Positions 43,341 through 51,743 of a stretch of DNA of 64,000 nucleotides are shown one piece after another. A program made the translations under genes and the position numbers. Location: NCBI RefSeq assembly GCF_036199905.1, contig NZ_CP108109.1, forward strand, positions 6,696,001 to 6,760,000, in the 5' to 3' direction. Under the pieces are notes generated by a model, which was not told where the DNA came from, ran no database searches, and saw only the letters and a list, made by a program, of their open reading frames with translations. This DNA comes from Streptomyces sp. NBC_00223 (lineage in GTDB: Bacteria > Actinomycetota > Actinomycetes > Streptomycetales > Streptomycetaceae). Within the stretch, counting starts at the first letter, position 1. Each line of letters begins with the position of its first letter.

Positions 43341-44651
43341 ATGCGCCACGACGAATCCCTCGCCCTCGACCCGGCGACGACCCCCGCCGACCCCGTCCCC
43401 ACGGCTCCCGCGAACCCCGCGAACCCCCCGGCACGCGGGAGGCGCGACCCCGCACCCTGGGTGCGCCGTGTCGTCGTCACCGGCCTGCTCCTCGCCGCCG
43501 TCAACCTCCGCCCGGGCATCACCAGCCTCGGCGCCCTCCTGAAGGAGGTGCGCGACGGCCTCGGCATGAGCGGCACCATGGCCGGGCTGCTCACCTCCGT
43601 GCCCTCCTTCTGCTTCGCGCTCTTCGGCTTCGCCGCGCCCCGGCTGGCCCGCCGCTACGGCCCCGGAGCCGTCATCTGCGCCGGCATGGTCGCCATCACC
43701 GCGGGCCTCGCGCTGCGCCCGCTCGCCGGCGGCGCCGCCGTCTTCCTCGCCATGAGCACCCTCGCGCTGGCCGGCATCGCCGTCTCCAACGTGCTGATGC
43801 CGGTCATCGTCAAGCGCTACTTCCCGCACCGGGTCGGCGCCGTGACCGGCCTGTACTCGATGGCGCTGTCGCTCGGCACCGCCCTGGCCGCCGCCGTCAC
43901 CGTGCCGCTCACCGACGCCATGGGCCACAGTTGGCGGCTCGGCCTGGGCATGTGGGCGGCGCTCGCCGCCGTCGCCGTACTGCCGTGGCTGCCCCTGGTA
44001 CGCGACCGGGTGGGCCCGGCCCCCGCCGCCCCGGCCCCGCACCTGGCGCCGGCCGCGCGGGACGGCGAGGACGGCCGGATCACCCGCAGCCGTACCGCCT
44101 GGACGATGGCCGGCTTCTTCGGGCTCCAGGCCACCGCCGCGTACATCACCATGGGCTGGATGCCGCAGATCTTCCGGGACGCCGGGATCTCCGCCGACCG
44201 GGCCGGGCTGCTGCTCGCGATCACCATGGTCATGGGCGTGCCGCTCTCCTTCGTGCTGCCGCCGCTCGCCGCCAGGATGCGCGCCCAAGGGCCGCTCGTC
44301 GTGATCCTGGGCGCCTTCGGGCTGGCCGGGTACGCGGGCCTGTGGGCCGCGCCCGCCGCCGCGCCCTGGGCCTGGGCGCTGCTGCTCGGGATCGCCAACT
44401 GCTCCTTCCCGCTGGCGCTGACGATGATCGGGATGCGGTCGCGCTCCGGCGCCGGGGTCGTACGGCTGTCGGCGTTCACCCAGAGCACCGGTTATCTGAT
44501 CTCCATACCCGGGCCGATCCTGGTCGGCGCGCTCAACCAGGCCAGCGGCGGCTGGGGGCTGCCGATCGCCCTGATGGCCGCGCTGATGGTGCCGCAGATC
44601 GTCTGCGGCGTGCTGGCCGGCCGCAACCGGTACATCGAGGACGAACTGTGA
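43341..44651 (+). CDS. MFS transporter, CynX/NimT family
   Basis: 436 residues, about 12 transmembrane helices. Cytoplasmic N-terminal tail of about 40 residues rich in Pro/Ala, then VTGLLLAAVNLRPGITSLGA (the family's typical first helix motif NLRP), FFGLQATAAYITMGWMPQIF and MIGMRSRSGAGVVRLSAFTQ. The family includes cyanate and nitroimidazole transporters; substrate here unknown. Leaderless start at 43341 likely. Confidence 0.92.
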   Translation: MRHDESLALDPATTPADPVPTAPANPANPPARGRRDPAPWVRRVVVTGLLLAAVNLRPGITSLGALLKEVRDGLGMSGTMAGLLTSVPSFCFALFGFAAPRLARRYGPGAVICAGMVAITAGLALRPLAGGAAVFLAMSTLALAGIAVSNVLMPVIVKRYFPHRVGAVTGLYSMALSLGTALAAAVTVPLTDAMGHSWRLGLGMWAALAAVAVLPWLPLVRDRVGPAPAAPAPHLAPAARDGEDGRITRSRTAWTMAGFFGLQATAAYITMGWMPQIFRDAGISADRAGLLLAITMVMGVPLSFVLPPLAARMRAQGPLVVILGAFGLAGYAGLWAAPAAAPWAWALLLGIANCSFPLALTMIGMRSRSGAGVVRLSAFTQSTGYLISIPGPILVGALNQASGGWGLPIALMAALMVPQIVCGVLAGRNRYIEDEL

Positions 44652-44693
44652 CCCGCGTGCGGGCCGCCGTACGGGCGGTGGGAGACTGACGCC

Positions 44694-44816
44694 ATGCCCG
44701 TTCTCGAACCGAACCCCCCGCAGAGCCAGCGCCGGCTGCTGATCCTCCTCGGCCTGATGCTCGGTGTGCCCGCGCTCGTCGCGGTGATCGCCACGTTCGC
44801 CGCCCGCATGGGTTAG
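44694..44816 (+). CDS. SGM_5486-type transporter-associated small membrane protein
   Basis: 40 residues: MPVLEPNPPQSQRRLLILLG followed by LMLGVPALVAVIATFAARMG, one transmembrane helix. I recall this short family as a constant companion of this MFS transporter in Streptomyces. It lies 42 bp downstream on the same strand. Too short for most automatic gene finders. Confidence 0.85.
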   Translation: MPVLEPNPPQSQRRLLILLGLMLGVPALVAVIATFAARMG

Positions 44817-44951
44817 CCGCCTCCCGCGGGCCGCCCGCCCGGCGCCGACCCCGAGCCGGGGGTGGGGACAACCCCACCATCCCTAGGGGGTCAGGGTCAG
44901 GGTCGAGTGGGTGGACGGCCGGATGGGACCGGCCGCCGCCTCCCCGTAGCG

Positions 44952-44982
44952 TCGAAGTGCATTCAGACACAAGGCACTTCGA
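44952..44982. promoter_or_regulatory. 9-bp inverted repeat in the leader of the 45007 gene
   Basis: TCGAAGTGC, 13-nt spacer, GCACTTCGA. It ends 24 bp before the start codon and follows TAGCGT (44947-44952), a possible -10. It may be an operator or an mRNA hairpin near the ribosome binding site. Confidence 0.45.
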
Positions 44983-45006
44983 CGGTCCACCACGGAGGCG
45001 GTCACC

Positions 45007-45330
45007 GTGACCACGCAGTCCCCGCACCTCTACTCCCGGCAGACGCGGCAGGCGCAGACGCGGCAGGCCCGCCAGGTCCGGCAGGCCGGTCCGGCCCGGA
45101 CCGTTTCCGCGGCCCCGGCCGGCTCCGAAGGCGGCACCTCTTCCGCGCCGCCGGCCGGCGTGCAGACCCGGCTGCCGTGGTGGGCCGTCGCGCTGCCCGC
45201 CGTCGCCTTCGCCGCCCTGCTCGCGCTGCTCAGCGGCGGGTCCGCCCAGGCCGACACCGCCGCCTCCGGCGCCGATCTGCTCGGCCGGATGGTGACGGTG
45301 CTGACGGACCTCGTGCACCACCTGCCGTGA
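45007..45330 (+). CDS. Small membrane or secreted protein, unknown
   Basis: 107 residues from GTG 45007 behind GGAGG. N-terminal Gln/Arg-rich cytoplasmic segment (SRQTRQAQTRQARQVRQAG), a hydrophobic helix at about 58-76 (AVALPAVAFAALLALLSG) and a short C-terminal part. The helix with following AQADT could be a late signal peptide or an anchor. No family recognised. Confidence 0.7.
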   Translation: MTTQSPHLYSRQTRQAQTRQARQVRQAGPARTVSAAPAGSEGGTSSAPPAGVQTRLPWWAVALPAVAFAALLALLSGGSAQADTAASGADLLGRMVTVLTDLVHHLP

Positions 45331-45414
45331 CCCTCGGCCCAGCAGCCCCCGCAACCCCACGAGGACAGCGGCCATCCCGCGCCTGACCGCCGGTTTTCTG
45401 GAAAGCTGAGGGGT

Positions 45415-45936
45415 ATGACCGCCGATTCGACCCGCACCATCGTCCTGCTCCGGCACGCCAAGGCCGACTGGCCGTCCGTCCCCGATCACGAGCGGCCGCT
45501 GGCCGACCGGGGCCGCCATGACGCCCCCGCGGTCGGCCGCCGCTTCATCGACGACGGCATCAGCCCCGACCTCGCCCTGTGCTCCACCGCCGCCCGTACC
45601 CGTGAGACCTGGAAACTCGTCGCCCACGAACTGCCGCACCGGCCCAAGACGGTCTACGAGGAGCGGCTTTACGAGGCGAGCCTCGGCGAGCTGATCGCCC
45701 TGGTGACCGAGACCCCCGACGAGATCGGCTCGCTGCTGCTGGTCGGCCACAACCCCGGGATGCACGCGCTCGCCGACGCGCTGGCCGGCTCCGCCGAGGG
45801 GGACGCGCCGGTCCGGATGAACCGGGCCGGATTCCCCACCGCGGCCTTCGCCGTCCTGACCTTCTCCGGCTCCTGGAAGTCCGTCGAGCACGGGGTCGCC
45901 ACGCTGACCTCCTTCTGGGGGCCGCACGAGGCATGA
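45415..45936 (+). CDS. SixA-type histidine phosphatase
   Basis: 173 residues of the histidine phosphatase superfamily: IVLLRHAKADWP with catalytic Arg13-His14, SPDLALCSTAARTRETWKLV, and the second His in LLLVGHNPGMHALADALA. SixA removes phosphate from phosphohistidine on signalling proteins in E. coli; the target here is unknown. Convergent with serB. Confidence 0.9.
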   Translation: MTADSTRTIVLLRHAKADWPSVPDHERPLADRGRHDAPAVGRRFIDDGISPDLALCSTAARTRETWKLVAHELPHRPKTVYEERLYEASLGELIALVTETPDEIGSLLLVGHNPGMHALADALAGSAEGDAPVRMNRAGFPTAAFAVLTFSGSWKSVEHGVATLTSFWGPHEA

Positions 45937-45993
45937 CGTCGGCCCGGCGGCGCGGGAGGCGAAAGCTTCCTGCGGCCCGGGCCTCGGTACGGG

Positions 45994-47235
45994 TCAGGTG
46001 GTCGGTACGCCGTCCAGCTCGTCGGCCGCCTCGATCTCCTCGCGGGTGATGCCCAGCAGATACAGCACGGTGTCCAGGAACGGCACGTTCACCGCGGTGT
46101 CCGCCGCCTGGCGTACGACGGGCTTGGCGTTGAAGGCCACGCCGAGCCCGGCCGCGTTGAGCATGTCCAGGTCGTTCGCGCCGTCGCCGATCGCCACGGT
46201 CTGGCTCAGCGGCACCCCGGCCAGCTGGGCGAAGCTGCGCAGCAGGCTCGCCTTGCCCGCGCGGTCCACGATCGGCCCGGTGACCTTGCCGGTCAGCCGC
46301 CCGTCCACGACCTCCAGGGTGTTCGCCGCGGCGAAGTCCAGCCCCAGCCGCTCCTTGAGATCGTCCGTGACTTGCGTGAAGCCGCCGGAGACGACGCCGA
46401 CCTGGTAGCCGAGGCGCTTGAGCGTACGGACCAAAGTGCGCGCGCCGGGGGTGAGCCGTACCTCGGAGCGGACCTTGTCCACCACCGATACGTCGAGGCC
46501 CGCCAGCAGGGCCACCCGGGCGTGCAGCGACTGCTCGAAGTCCAGCTCGCCGCGCATCGCCCGGGCGGTCACCTCGGCGACCTCCGCCTCGCACCCGGCG
46601 TGCGCGGCGAACAGCTCGATCACCTCGTCCTGGATCAGGGTGGAGTCCACGTCCATCACGACCAGCCGCTGGGCCCTGCGCTGGAGCCCGGACGGTACGA
46701 CCGCCACGTCCACGCCTCGGGCGGCGGCCTCCCGGGCGAGCGCGGAGCGCAGCGCGGTGTGCTCGGCGCCGGACACCGCGAACTCCACGGCCGTCACCGG
46801 GTACTTCGCCAGCCGGAAGATGCGGTCGATGTTGCCGCCGGCGCCGGTGATCGTGGCGGTTATCGCCGCGGTCGACTCGGCGGTCAGCGGTTGGCCGAGG
46901 ACCGTCACATGGGAGCGGCCTTCGCCGCGCGGACGGTTGTCGCCGGTGCCCGAGATGATCTCGGCCTGCATCTGGTTCGACTCGGCCCAGCCGTGCAGGG
47001 TGGCCCGCAGCTCGCCGTCGGCGCCCTGGCCGCCGGGCACGGTCACCAGGGCGCACAGCACTATGCGGCCGCGGGTGACGACCTGCTCGATGTCCACGAC
47101 GTCCACGGAGTACGCGGCGAGGGTCTCGAACAGGCCGGCGGTGATGCCGGGGCGGTCCTTGCCGAAGATCTTGACCAGCAGGGTGGGTACGTCGGCGGCG
47201 ACCGGGGTGGGGTGGGTCTGCGAGGCGTCGTCCAT
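45994..47235 (-). CDS. serB: Phosphoserine phosphatase with N-terminal ACT domains
   Basis: Final step of serine biosynthesis. 413 residues from ATG 47235; an in-frame ATG at 47274 is possible. Two ACT-like regulatory domains (about 15-95, LLVKIFGKDRPGITAGLFET, and about 110-185, VTVLGQPLTAESTAAITATI) precede the HAD phosphatase: DVDSTLIQDEVIE (nucleophile Asp), VGVVSGGFTQVTDDL, DRAGKASLLRSF and GDGANDLDMLNAAGLG. The ACT domains suggest amino-acid feedback control, as in mycobacterial SerB2. Confidence 0.95.
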   Translation of the reverse strand: MDDASQTHPTPVAADVPTLLVKIFGKDRPGITAGLFETLAAYSVDVVDIEQVVTRGRIVLCALVTVPGGQGADGELRATLHGWAESNQMQAEIISGTGDNRPRGEGRSHVTVLGQPLTAESTAAITATITGAGGNIDRIFRLAKYPVTAVEFAVSGAEHTALRSALAREAAARGVDVAVVPSGLQRRAQRLVVMDVDSTLIQDEVIELFAAHAGCEAEVAEVTARAMRGELDFEQSLHARVALLAGLDVSVVDKVRSEVRLTPGARTLVRTLKRLGYQVGVVSGGFTQVTDDLKERLGLDFAAANTLEVVDGRLTGKVTGPIVDRAGKASLLRSFAQLAGVPLSQTVAIGDGANDLDMLNAAGLGVAFNAKPVVRQAADTAVNVPFLDTVLYLLGITREEIEAADELDGVPTT

Positions 47236-47897
47236 GGTGGGTCCCACGGTATCCGGCCGGGGGCGCGCGATCATCTCCGTCCCGCGTTCCGGACACGGCC
47301 CTCGTGCGGGGCGGGCTCCCCCCGGGCAACGTTCCCTTGCCGTGAAAGTTCACACTGCCGCACGTACGGTCACGCAGCGTGACGTCCCTGGCCGGTCATG
47401 AGGGGCTCCGCCCCTCGGCCTCCGGGTCCGGTTCGGCACCGCCGCACTCCGCCGTCCCGCGTCCCGCCGCCGCGGCGGATTGGAGGAAGGCTTCGCCTCC
47501 CTCGGCCACCCCGGGTTCTGGGGTTGGTACGCGGTCCGGCCCGCCGGCTCGCGTCTGTGGGGGTGAGGGGCTGCGCCCCCTTGCGCTATCTCGGCTCACC
47601 AGCCAGGGCCGGGCTCGGCGCCGCCGGGCTTCGCCGTCCCGCGTCCCGCCGGCGCGGCGGATTGGAGGAAGGCTTCGCCTTCCTCGGCCACCCCGCCTCG
47701 GCCGCCGGGGTTCGCTGCTTCGCGTCACGCCGTGGCGGCGGGGGTTTCGGCTGGACTGGGCGAAGGGGCAGCGTTTTGCGTTCTGGCGGGGAGGGAGGGA
47801 GATGTTGTCGCGGAATTCGTACATGAGAGGGTTTTCCGTTACGGGACCGGGGCCTGCGATAGTTCCTCCCGATGTTCGTGATCCATAGACTCCCCCC
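47236..47897. other. Intergenic region holding two repeat units and the promoter of the FHA transporter
   Basis: About 660 bp without a convincing gene. The first 160 bp carry the serB promoter region, then the repeat pair (next entry), then a stretch with a likely -10 TAGACT (47886-47891). Open frames here are only repeat-generated. Confidence 0.6.
47399..47760. repeat. Two intergenic units (182-bp period) of the dispersed palindromic repeat
   Basis: Each unit has GAGGGGCT(C/G)CGCCCC, then GGC(A/G)CCGCCG, then CCGCCGTCCCGCGTCCCGCC, GCGGCGGATTGGAGGAAGGC and TTCGCC(T/C)(T/C)CCTCGGCCAC. Cores start at about 47435 and 47617. Similarity to the units in cobD and at 61325 covers the CCGCGTCCCGCC...GCGGCGG palindrome. 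Confidence 0.85.
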
Positions 47898-47960
47898 ATG
47901 GGGGACAACTCGGGGGACAACCAATGGGGCTTGGGGTGCCTGAACTCGTACTCGCAATGA
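47898..47960 (+). CDS. Possible leaderless 20-residue upstream ORF of the FHA-ABC gene
   Basis: ATG 47898 is 6 nt after the -10-like TAGACT. The frame reads MGDNSGDNQWGLGCLNSYSQ and stops at a TGA that overlaps an in-frame ATG (47957) of the main gene. It overlaps the main gene's assigned start in another frame, so it could modulate its translation, or be chance. Confidence 0.35.
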   Translation: MGDNSGDNQWGLGCLNSYSQ

Positions 47961-50428
47961 ACGGAAGGACCTGGACGCTCGACGCGTCCAGGTCGTACAG
48001 CCTGGGGCGCGACCCGCAGGGAGATCTCGTCCTCGAAGACGCGCGCGTGTCGTGGCGGCACGCCACCATCCGCCCCGCCGAACGCGGTTGGGTCATCGAA
48101 GACCTCGGCAGCACCAACGGCACCTTCGTACAGGGCCAACGCATACAGCAGTCCGAGGTGGGAGCCGGCTCCGCCGTCCATCTCGGAAACGCCACCGACG
48201 GCCCCCGGCTGGAATTCAGCGCCGCGCCGCAGGCCCAACAGGCCCCGCAGCAGCAGATATACGCCGGCCACGCCCAGGGCGCCCCCGCCGCGCCGGCCCT
48301 ACCCGCTCCCGCCCGGGCCGGCTTGGGCGCGCCGCCCGCGCAGGTCCCGCAGCAGCAGCCCGTCTGGGGCGGACCGCCGCAACCGGGACCGCAGGCCCCC
48401 GCCCAGCAGCCGCAGCCGGGCCTGCGCAGCCCGACCACCTTCCATCAACTCGCCCTCGGCCGCGTGATGAAGATCGGCCGCGCGCTGGAGAACGAGTTGG
48501 TGGTCACCGACCTCCAGGTCTCCCGCCACCACGCGGAGTTCCGCGCGCACCCCGACGGCCGTTACGAGATCGTCGACCTCGGCAGCCACAACGGCACCTA
48601 CGTCAACGGTCAGCCGATCCAGCGTCATCTGCTGGGCCCGAACGACATCGTCGGCGTCGGCCACTCCACCTTCCGGCTGGTCGGCGACCGGCTGGAGGAG
48701 TTCGTCGACACCGGCGCGGTCTCGTTCTCCGCGCGCCGCCTGTCGGTCACCGTGCCGCACGGCAAGACGACGAAGACCATCCTCAAGGACGTCTCCTTCG
48801 GCGTGCCGGAGAAGTCGCTGATCGGTGTGATCGGCCCCTCCGGCTCCGGCAAGTCCACACTGCTGCGGGCCCTGACCGGCTACCGCCCCGCCGACCAGGG
48901 CGACGTGCTGTACGACAACCGGAATCTGTACAAGCAGTTCGCCGAGCTGCGCCAGCGCATCGGCCTGGTCCCGCAGGACGACATCCTGCACAAGGAACTC
49001 CAGGTCAGAACCGCCCTGCGATACGCGGCCAAGCTCCGCTTCCCCGGTGACACCGCGTCCGCCGAGCGCGAGGCGCGGATCGACGAGGTGCTGCGCGAAC
49101 TCAAGCTCGACATCCACGCCGACAAGCGGATCACCTCCCTGTCCGGCGGCCAGCGCAAGCGCGTCTCCGTGGCGCTCGAACTGCTCACCAAGCCGTCGCT
49201 GATCTTCCTGGACGAGCCGACCTCCGGCCTCGACCCGGGCATGGACCGCGATGTGATGAAGCTGCTGCGCGGCCTGGCCGACGACGGCCGTACGGTCCTG
49301 GTGGTCACCCACTCCGTCGCCGAACTCGCGCTGTGCGACAAGCTGCTGGTCATGGCGCCCGGCGGTTCCGTCGCGTACTTCGGGCCGCCGGACGAGGCGC
49401 TGACCTTCTTCGGCTACGAGACCTGGGCCGATGTCTTCTCGGCGTTCGAGAACTACCGCGACTACGACTGGTCGGGACGCTGGCGCGGTTCGCAGCATTA
49501 CCAGATGTACGCGGCCGAACTGGACGCGGCGGCGCCGCAGGCGGCCCCGTACATACCGCAGCAGGCGGTCCGGCCGCCCAAGCCACAGGGGTGGGTGCCG
49601 CAGCTGTTCACGCTGGTCCGCCGCTATCTGTCGGTGATCATCTCCGACCGGGGCTTCATCGGTCTGATGGTGATCCTGCCCGCGGTCCTCGGTGTCGTCA
49701 GCGTGCTGATCCCGGCCGACAACGGCCTCGGGTTCGGCCCGGCGCCGCGCTTCCAGAACAGGGACGCCGGCACCATCCTGATGATCCTCGCGGTCGGCGC
49801 GTGTTTCGCGGGCGCCGCGAACTCCGTCCGTGAGCTGATCAAGGAACGGGTGATCTACGAGCGCGAACGCGCGGTCGGCCTGTCCAGGTCCGCGTATCTG
49901 ATGTCGAAGATCATCGTGCTCGGCCTGATCACCGCCCTCCAGGGCGCGATCATCTGCGGCATCGGCTTCGCGCCGCGCAAGCTGCCCACCGAGGGCGTGG
50001 TGCTGCACACCCACCCCGGTGTGGAAATGGCCCTGGTCATCATGGCGTTCGGCTTCACCTCGATGATGTTCGGGCTGATCATCTCGGCCCTGGTGAAGAC
50101 GTCCGAGAAGACCATGCCGCTGCTGGTCATGTTCGCCATCGTGCAGATCGTCTTCACCGGTGTGCTCTTCCAGCTCTTCGGCAAGCCCGGTGTGGAGCAG
50201 CTGTCCTGGCTGATGCCGGCCCGCTGGGCGGTGGCCGGCACGGGGGCGACCGCGGACCTCAACGTCCTGCTGCCGTGGGACCCGACCAGCAACGGCGACG
50301 CGCTGTGGAAGCACAGCGCGGGCATCTGGACGCTGGACATGGTGGTCCTGATCCTCATGAGCGTCGGGTGCGGAATCGTCGTCGCCCGTCTGCTGCGCAG
50401 GCACGAGCCGGAAGTCATGCGGAAGTAG
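47924..50428 (+). CDS. FHA domain-containing ABC-2 type transporter (ATPase and permease in one chain)
   Basis: 834 residues. Two FHA phosphothreonine-binding domains: about 5-100 (SYSLGRDPQGDLVLEDARVS, EDLGSTNGTFVQG) and about 170-260 (MKIGRALENELVVTDLQVSR, VDLGSHNGTYVNG), joined by a Gln/Pro-rich linker. Then an ABC ATPase (GPSGSGKSTLLRAL, LSGGQRKRVSVALELL, LIFLDEPTSGLDPG) and an ABC-2 permease with about six helices (FIGLMVILPAVLGVVSVLIP onward, ERERAVGLSRSAYLMSKI). FHA domains imply control by Ser/Thr kinase phosphorylation; substrate unknown. ATG 47924 follows GGGGGA. Confidence 0.94.
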   Translation: MGLGVPELVLAMNGRTWTLDASRSYSLGRDPQGDLVLEDARVSWRHATIRPAERGWVIEDLGSTNGTFVQGQRIQQSEVGAGSAVHLGNATDGPRLEFSAAPQAQQAPQQQIYAGHAQGAPAAPALPAPARAGLGAPPAQVPQQQPVWGGPPQPGPQAPAQQPQPGLRSPTTFHQLALGRVMKIGRALENELVVTDLQVSRHHAEFRAHPDGRYEIVDLGSHNGTYVNGQPIQRHLLGPNDIVGVGHSTFRLVGDRLEEFVDTGAVSFSARRLSVTVPHGKTTKTILKDVSFGVPEKSLIGVIGPSGSGKSTLLRALTGYRPADQGDVLYDNRNLYKQFAELRQRIGLVPQDDILHKELQVRTALRYAAKLRFPGDTASAEREARIDEVLRELKLDIHADKRITSLSGGQRKRVSVALELLTKPSLIFLDEPTSGLDPGMDRDVMKLLRGLADDGRTVLVVTHSVAELALCDKLLVMAPGGSVAYFGPPDEALTFFGYETWADVFSAFENYRDYDWSGRWRGSQHYQMYAAELDAAAPQAAPYIPQQAVRPPKPQGWVPQLFTLVRRYLSVIISDRGFIGLMVILPAVLGVVSVLIPADNGLGFGPAPRFQNRDAGTILMILAVGACFAGAANSVRELIKERVIYERERAVGLSRSAYLMSKIIVLGLITALQGAIICGIGFAPRKLPTEGVVLHTHPGVEMALVIMAFGFTSMMFGLIISALVKTSEKTMPLLVMFAIVQIVFTGVLFQLFGKPGVEQLSWLMPARWAVAGTGATADLNVLLPWDPTSNGDALWKHSAGIWTLDMVVLILMSVGCGIVVARLLRRHEPEVMRK

Positions 50429-50460
50429 TCACCGCGGGCGGGAACAACCCGGCGGAGCCG

Positions 50461-50497
50461 AAAGGGCGGTGGGACGCAATGCGTCCCACCGCCCTTT
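50461..50497. terminator. Near-perfect palindromic bidirectional terminator
   Basis: AAAGGGCGGTGGGACGCA and TGCGTCCCACCGCCCTTT form an 18-bp stem, with a short T-run on the plus side. It separates the convergent FHA transporter and SLT genes. Confidence 0.85.
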
Positions 50498-50527
50498 TCC
50501 CGTACGGGAATCGACCGCGCGGACCGA

Positions 50528-51451
50528 TCAGTACGCGGAGTTCACGTTGTCCATCGAACCGTATCGGTGGTACGCGTAGTTGCAGGCCGCGGTGATGTTG
50601 GCCACCGGGTCGTAGATGTTCCACGAGGTTCCGTCGACGTGGTACGTCTGGAACGTCGGGTCGATCACCTGCAGCAGACCCTTGGAGGGAATACCGTTCT
50701 GCGCGTTGATGTCCCACAGATTGATCGCCTGCGGGTTTCCGCTCGACTCGCGGATGATGTTGCGGTAAATGCCGTTGTACGAACCCGGAATTCCATGGGC
50801 GGCCATGACGTCCATGGATTCCTTGATCCAGCCGTCCAGGTTGTCGGTGTACGTCTTGGCGGCGGGCACCGCGGTGGCCGGCTTGGGCGCCGGCTTGGCC
50901 GGTGCGGGCCTGCTCTGAACCGGCTTGCTCTGCACGGGCTTCGGGGCCGGCTTGGGCTGCACGGGACGGGGTGCGGGCTTGGGGCTGGCCGGCTTGAGCG
51001 TGGCGCGGTGCGTGGAGCGGTTCGCGGCGGCCTTGGCCCTGCTGCGCTCAAGGGCGTCGGCGGCGGCCTTCCGCTGGGCGGCGGCGGCCGCTTCCCTGGC
51101 CGCCTTCTTCTTCGCCGCCGCGGCGTCGGCGGCCGCCTGCTTCTTGGCCGCGGCGTCCGCGACGGCCTTCTTCTCGGCGGCGTCGGCCACGTCGGCCGCG
51201 TGCTTCTTCGCCGCCGCCTGCTCGGCGATCGCGCGCTGCGACGCCGTGCCGGCGTTCGCGTCGATGTTCTTGATCGGCTCACCGGCGGACACGGCAAACC
51301 CGGTGGGGTCGCCCTCGGCGACCGCTGACCCGCCGGTCACCTGCAGACCGGTGACCGTCAGGAGCACAGCGGCCGCGGCGGCGGAGCCGGCCACGGTGAT
51401 CTTGTGTTTCTTGGACAGTCGGCCGAACTTCGGGATCTGGGGGAGCTGCAT
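50528..51451 (-). CDS. Secreted SLT-domain (lytic transglycosylase-like) protein with Ala/Lys coiled region
   Basis: 307 residues from ATG 51451. Signal-anchor-like N-terminus (KITVAGSAAAAAVLLTVTGL), then an Ala/Lys-rich helical segment (about 80-150; long runs of AAAKKKA type), a Pro/Lys linker with KPAPKPVQSKPVQSRPAP, and a C-terminal transglycosylase SLT-like domain with IYRNIIRESSGNPQAINLWD (catalytic Glu in RESSG), GIPSKGLLQVIDPTFQTYHV and ACNYAYHRYGSM. Probably acts on peptidoglycan at the cell surface. Confidence 0.9.
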   Translation of the reverse strand: MQLPQIPKFGRLSKKHKITVAGSAAAAAVLLTVTGLQVTGGSAVAEGDPTGFAVSAGEPIKNIDANAGTASQRAIAEQAAAKKHAADVADAAEKKAVADAAAKKQAAADAAAAKKKAAREAAAAAQRKAAADALERSRAKAAANRSTHRATLKPASPKPAPRPVQPKPAPKPVQSKPVQSRPAPAKPAPKPATAVPAAKTYTDNLDGWIKESMDVMAAHGIPGSYNGIYRNIIRESSGNPQAINLWDINAQNGIPSKGLLQVIDPTFQTYHVDGTSWNIYDPVANITAACNYAYHRYGSMDNVNSAY

Positions 51452-51604
51452 GGGGGGACTACCTCTTCCGATGGGGACCCGAGAATTCTTAGAGGGTCCG
51501 AAATCGGGGGTCAATGAGTGTCCCTACGAGCTGAATTCGTAGATCGGCCGCGGCCGTGCCGGCGGAATCCCGGTTGTTCGCCAGCGAAATAGGCGGCCTT
51601 ATTC

Positions 51605-51621
51605 TACTAAGCCGCTTAGTA
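51605..51621. promoter_or_regulatory. Perfect AT-rich inverted repeat upstream of the SLT gene
   Basis: TACTAAGCCGCTTAGTA (8-bp arms around one base). On the minus strand TAGAAT (51606-51601), a -10-like hexamer, adjoins it about 150 bp before the SLT start. Unusually AT-rich for this genome, so probably an operator. Confidence 0.5.
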
Positions 51622-51658
51622 TGTGACGCACGTCCTATAGGTGAGGTCACACGCCAGT

Positions 51659-51691
51659 ACCCCCTCTGTCACCCGAGGTGACCGAGGGGGT
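51659..51691. terminator. Hairpin downstream of the queA-like gene
   Basis: ACCCCCTCTGTCACC and GGTGACCGAGGGGGT pair over 14 of 15 positions with a 3-nt loop. Probably ends the SDR-queA transcript. Confidence 0.7.
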
Positions 51692-51743
51692 GCTTTATGT
51701 GACGCTTATATCCGTGGTTTTCGCGGTATGCCGGGAAGGCGCT

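Noticed and set aside
51452..51700. c-di-AMP (ydaO-type) riboswitch upstream of the SLT-domain gene
   Set aside because: Such riboswitches precede several Streptomyces cell-wall hydrolase genes, but I could not match the conserved ydaO core here.
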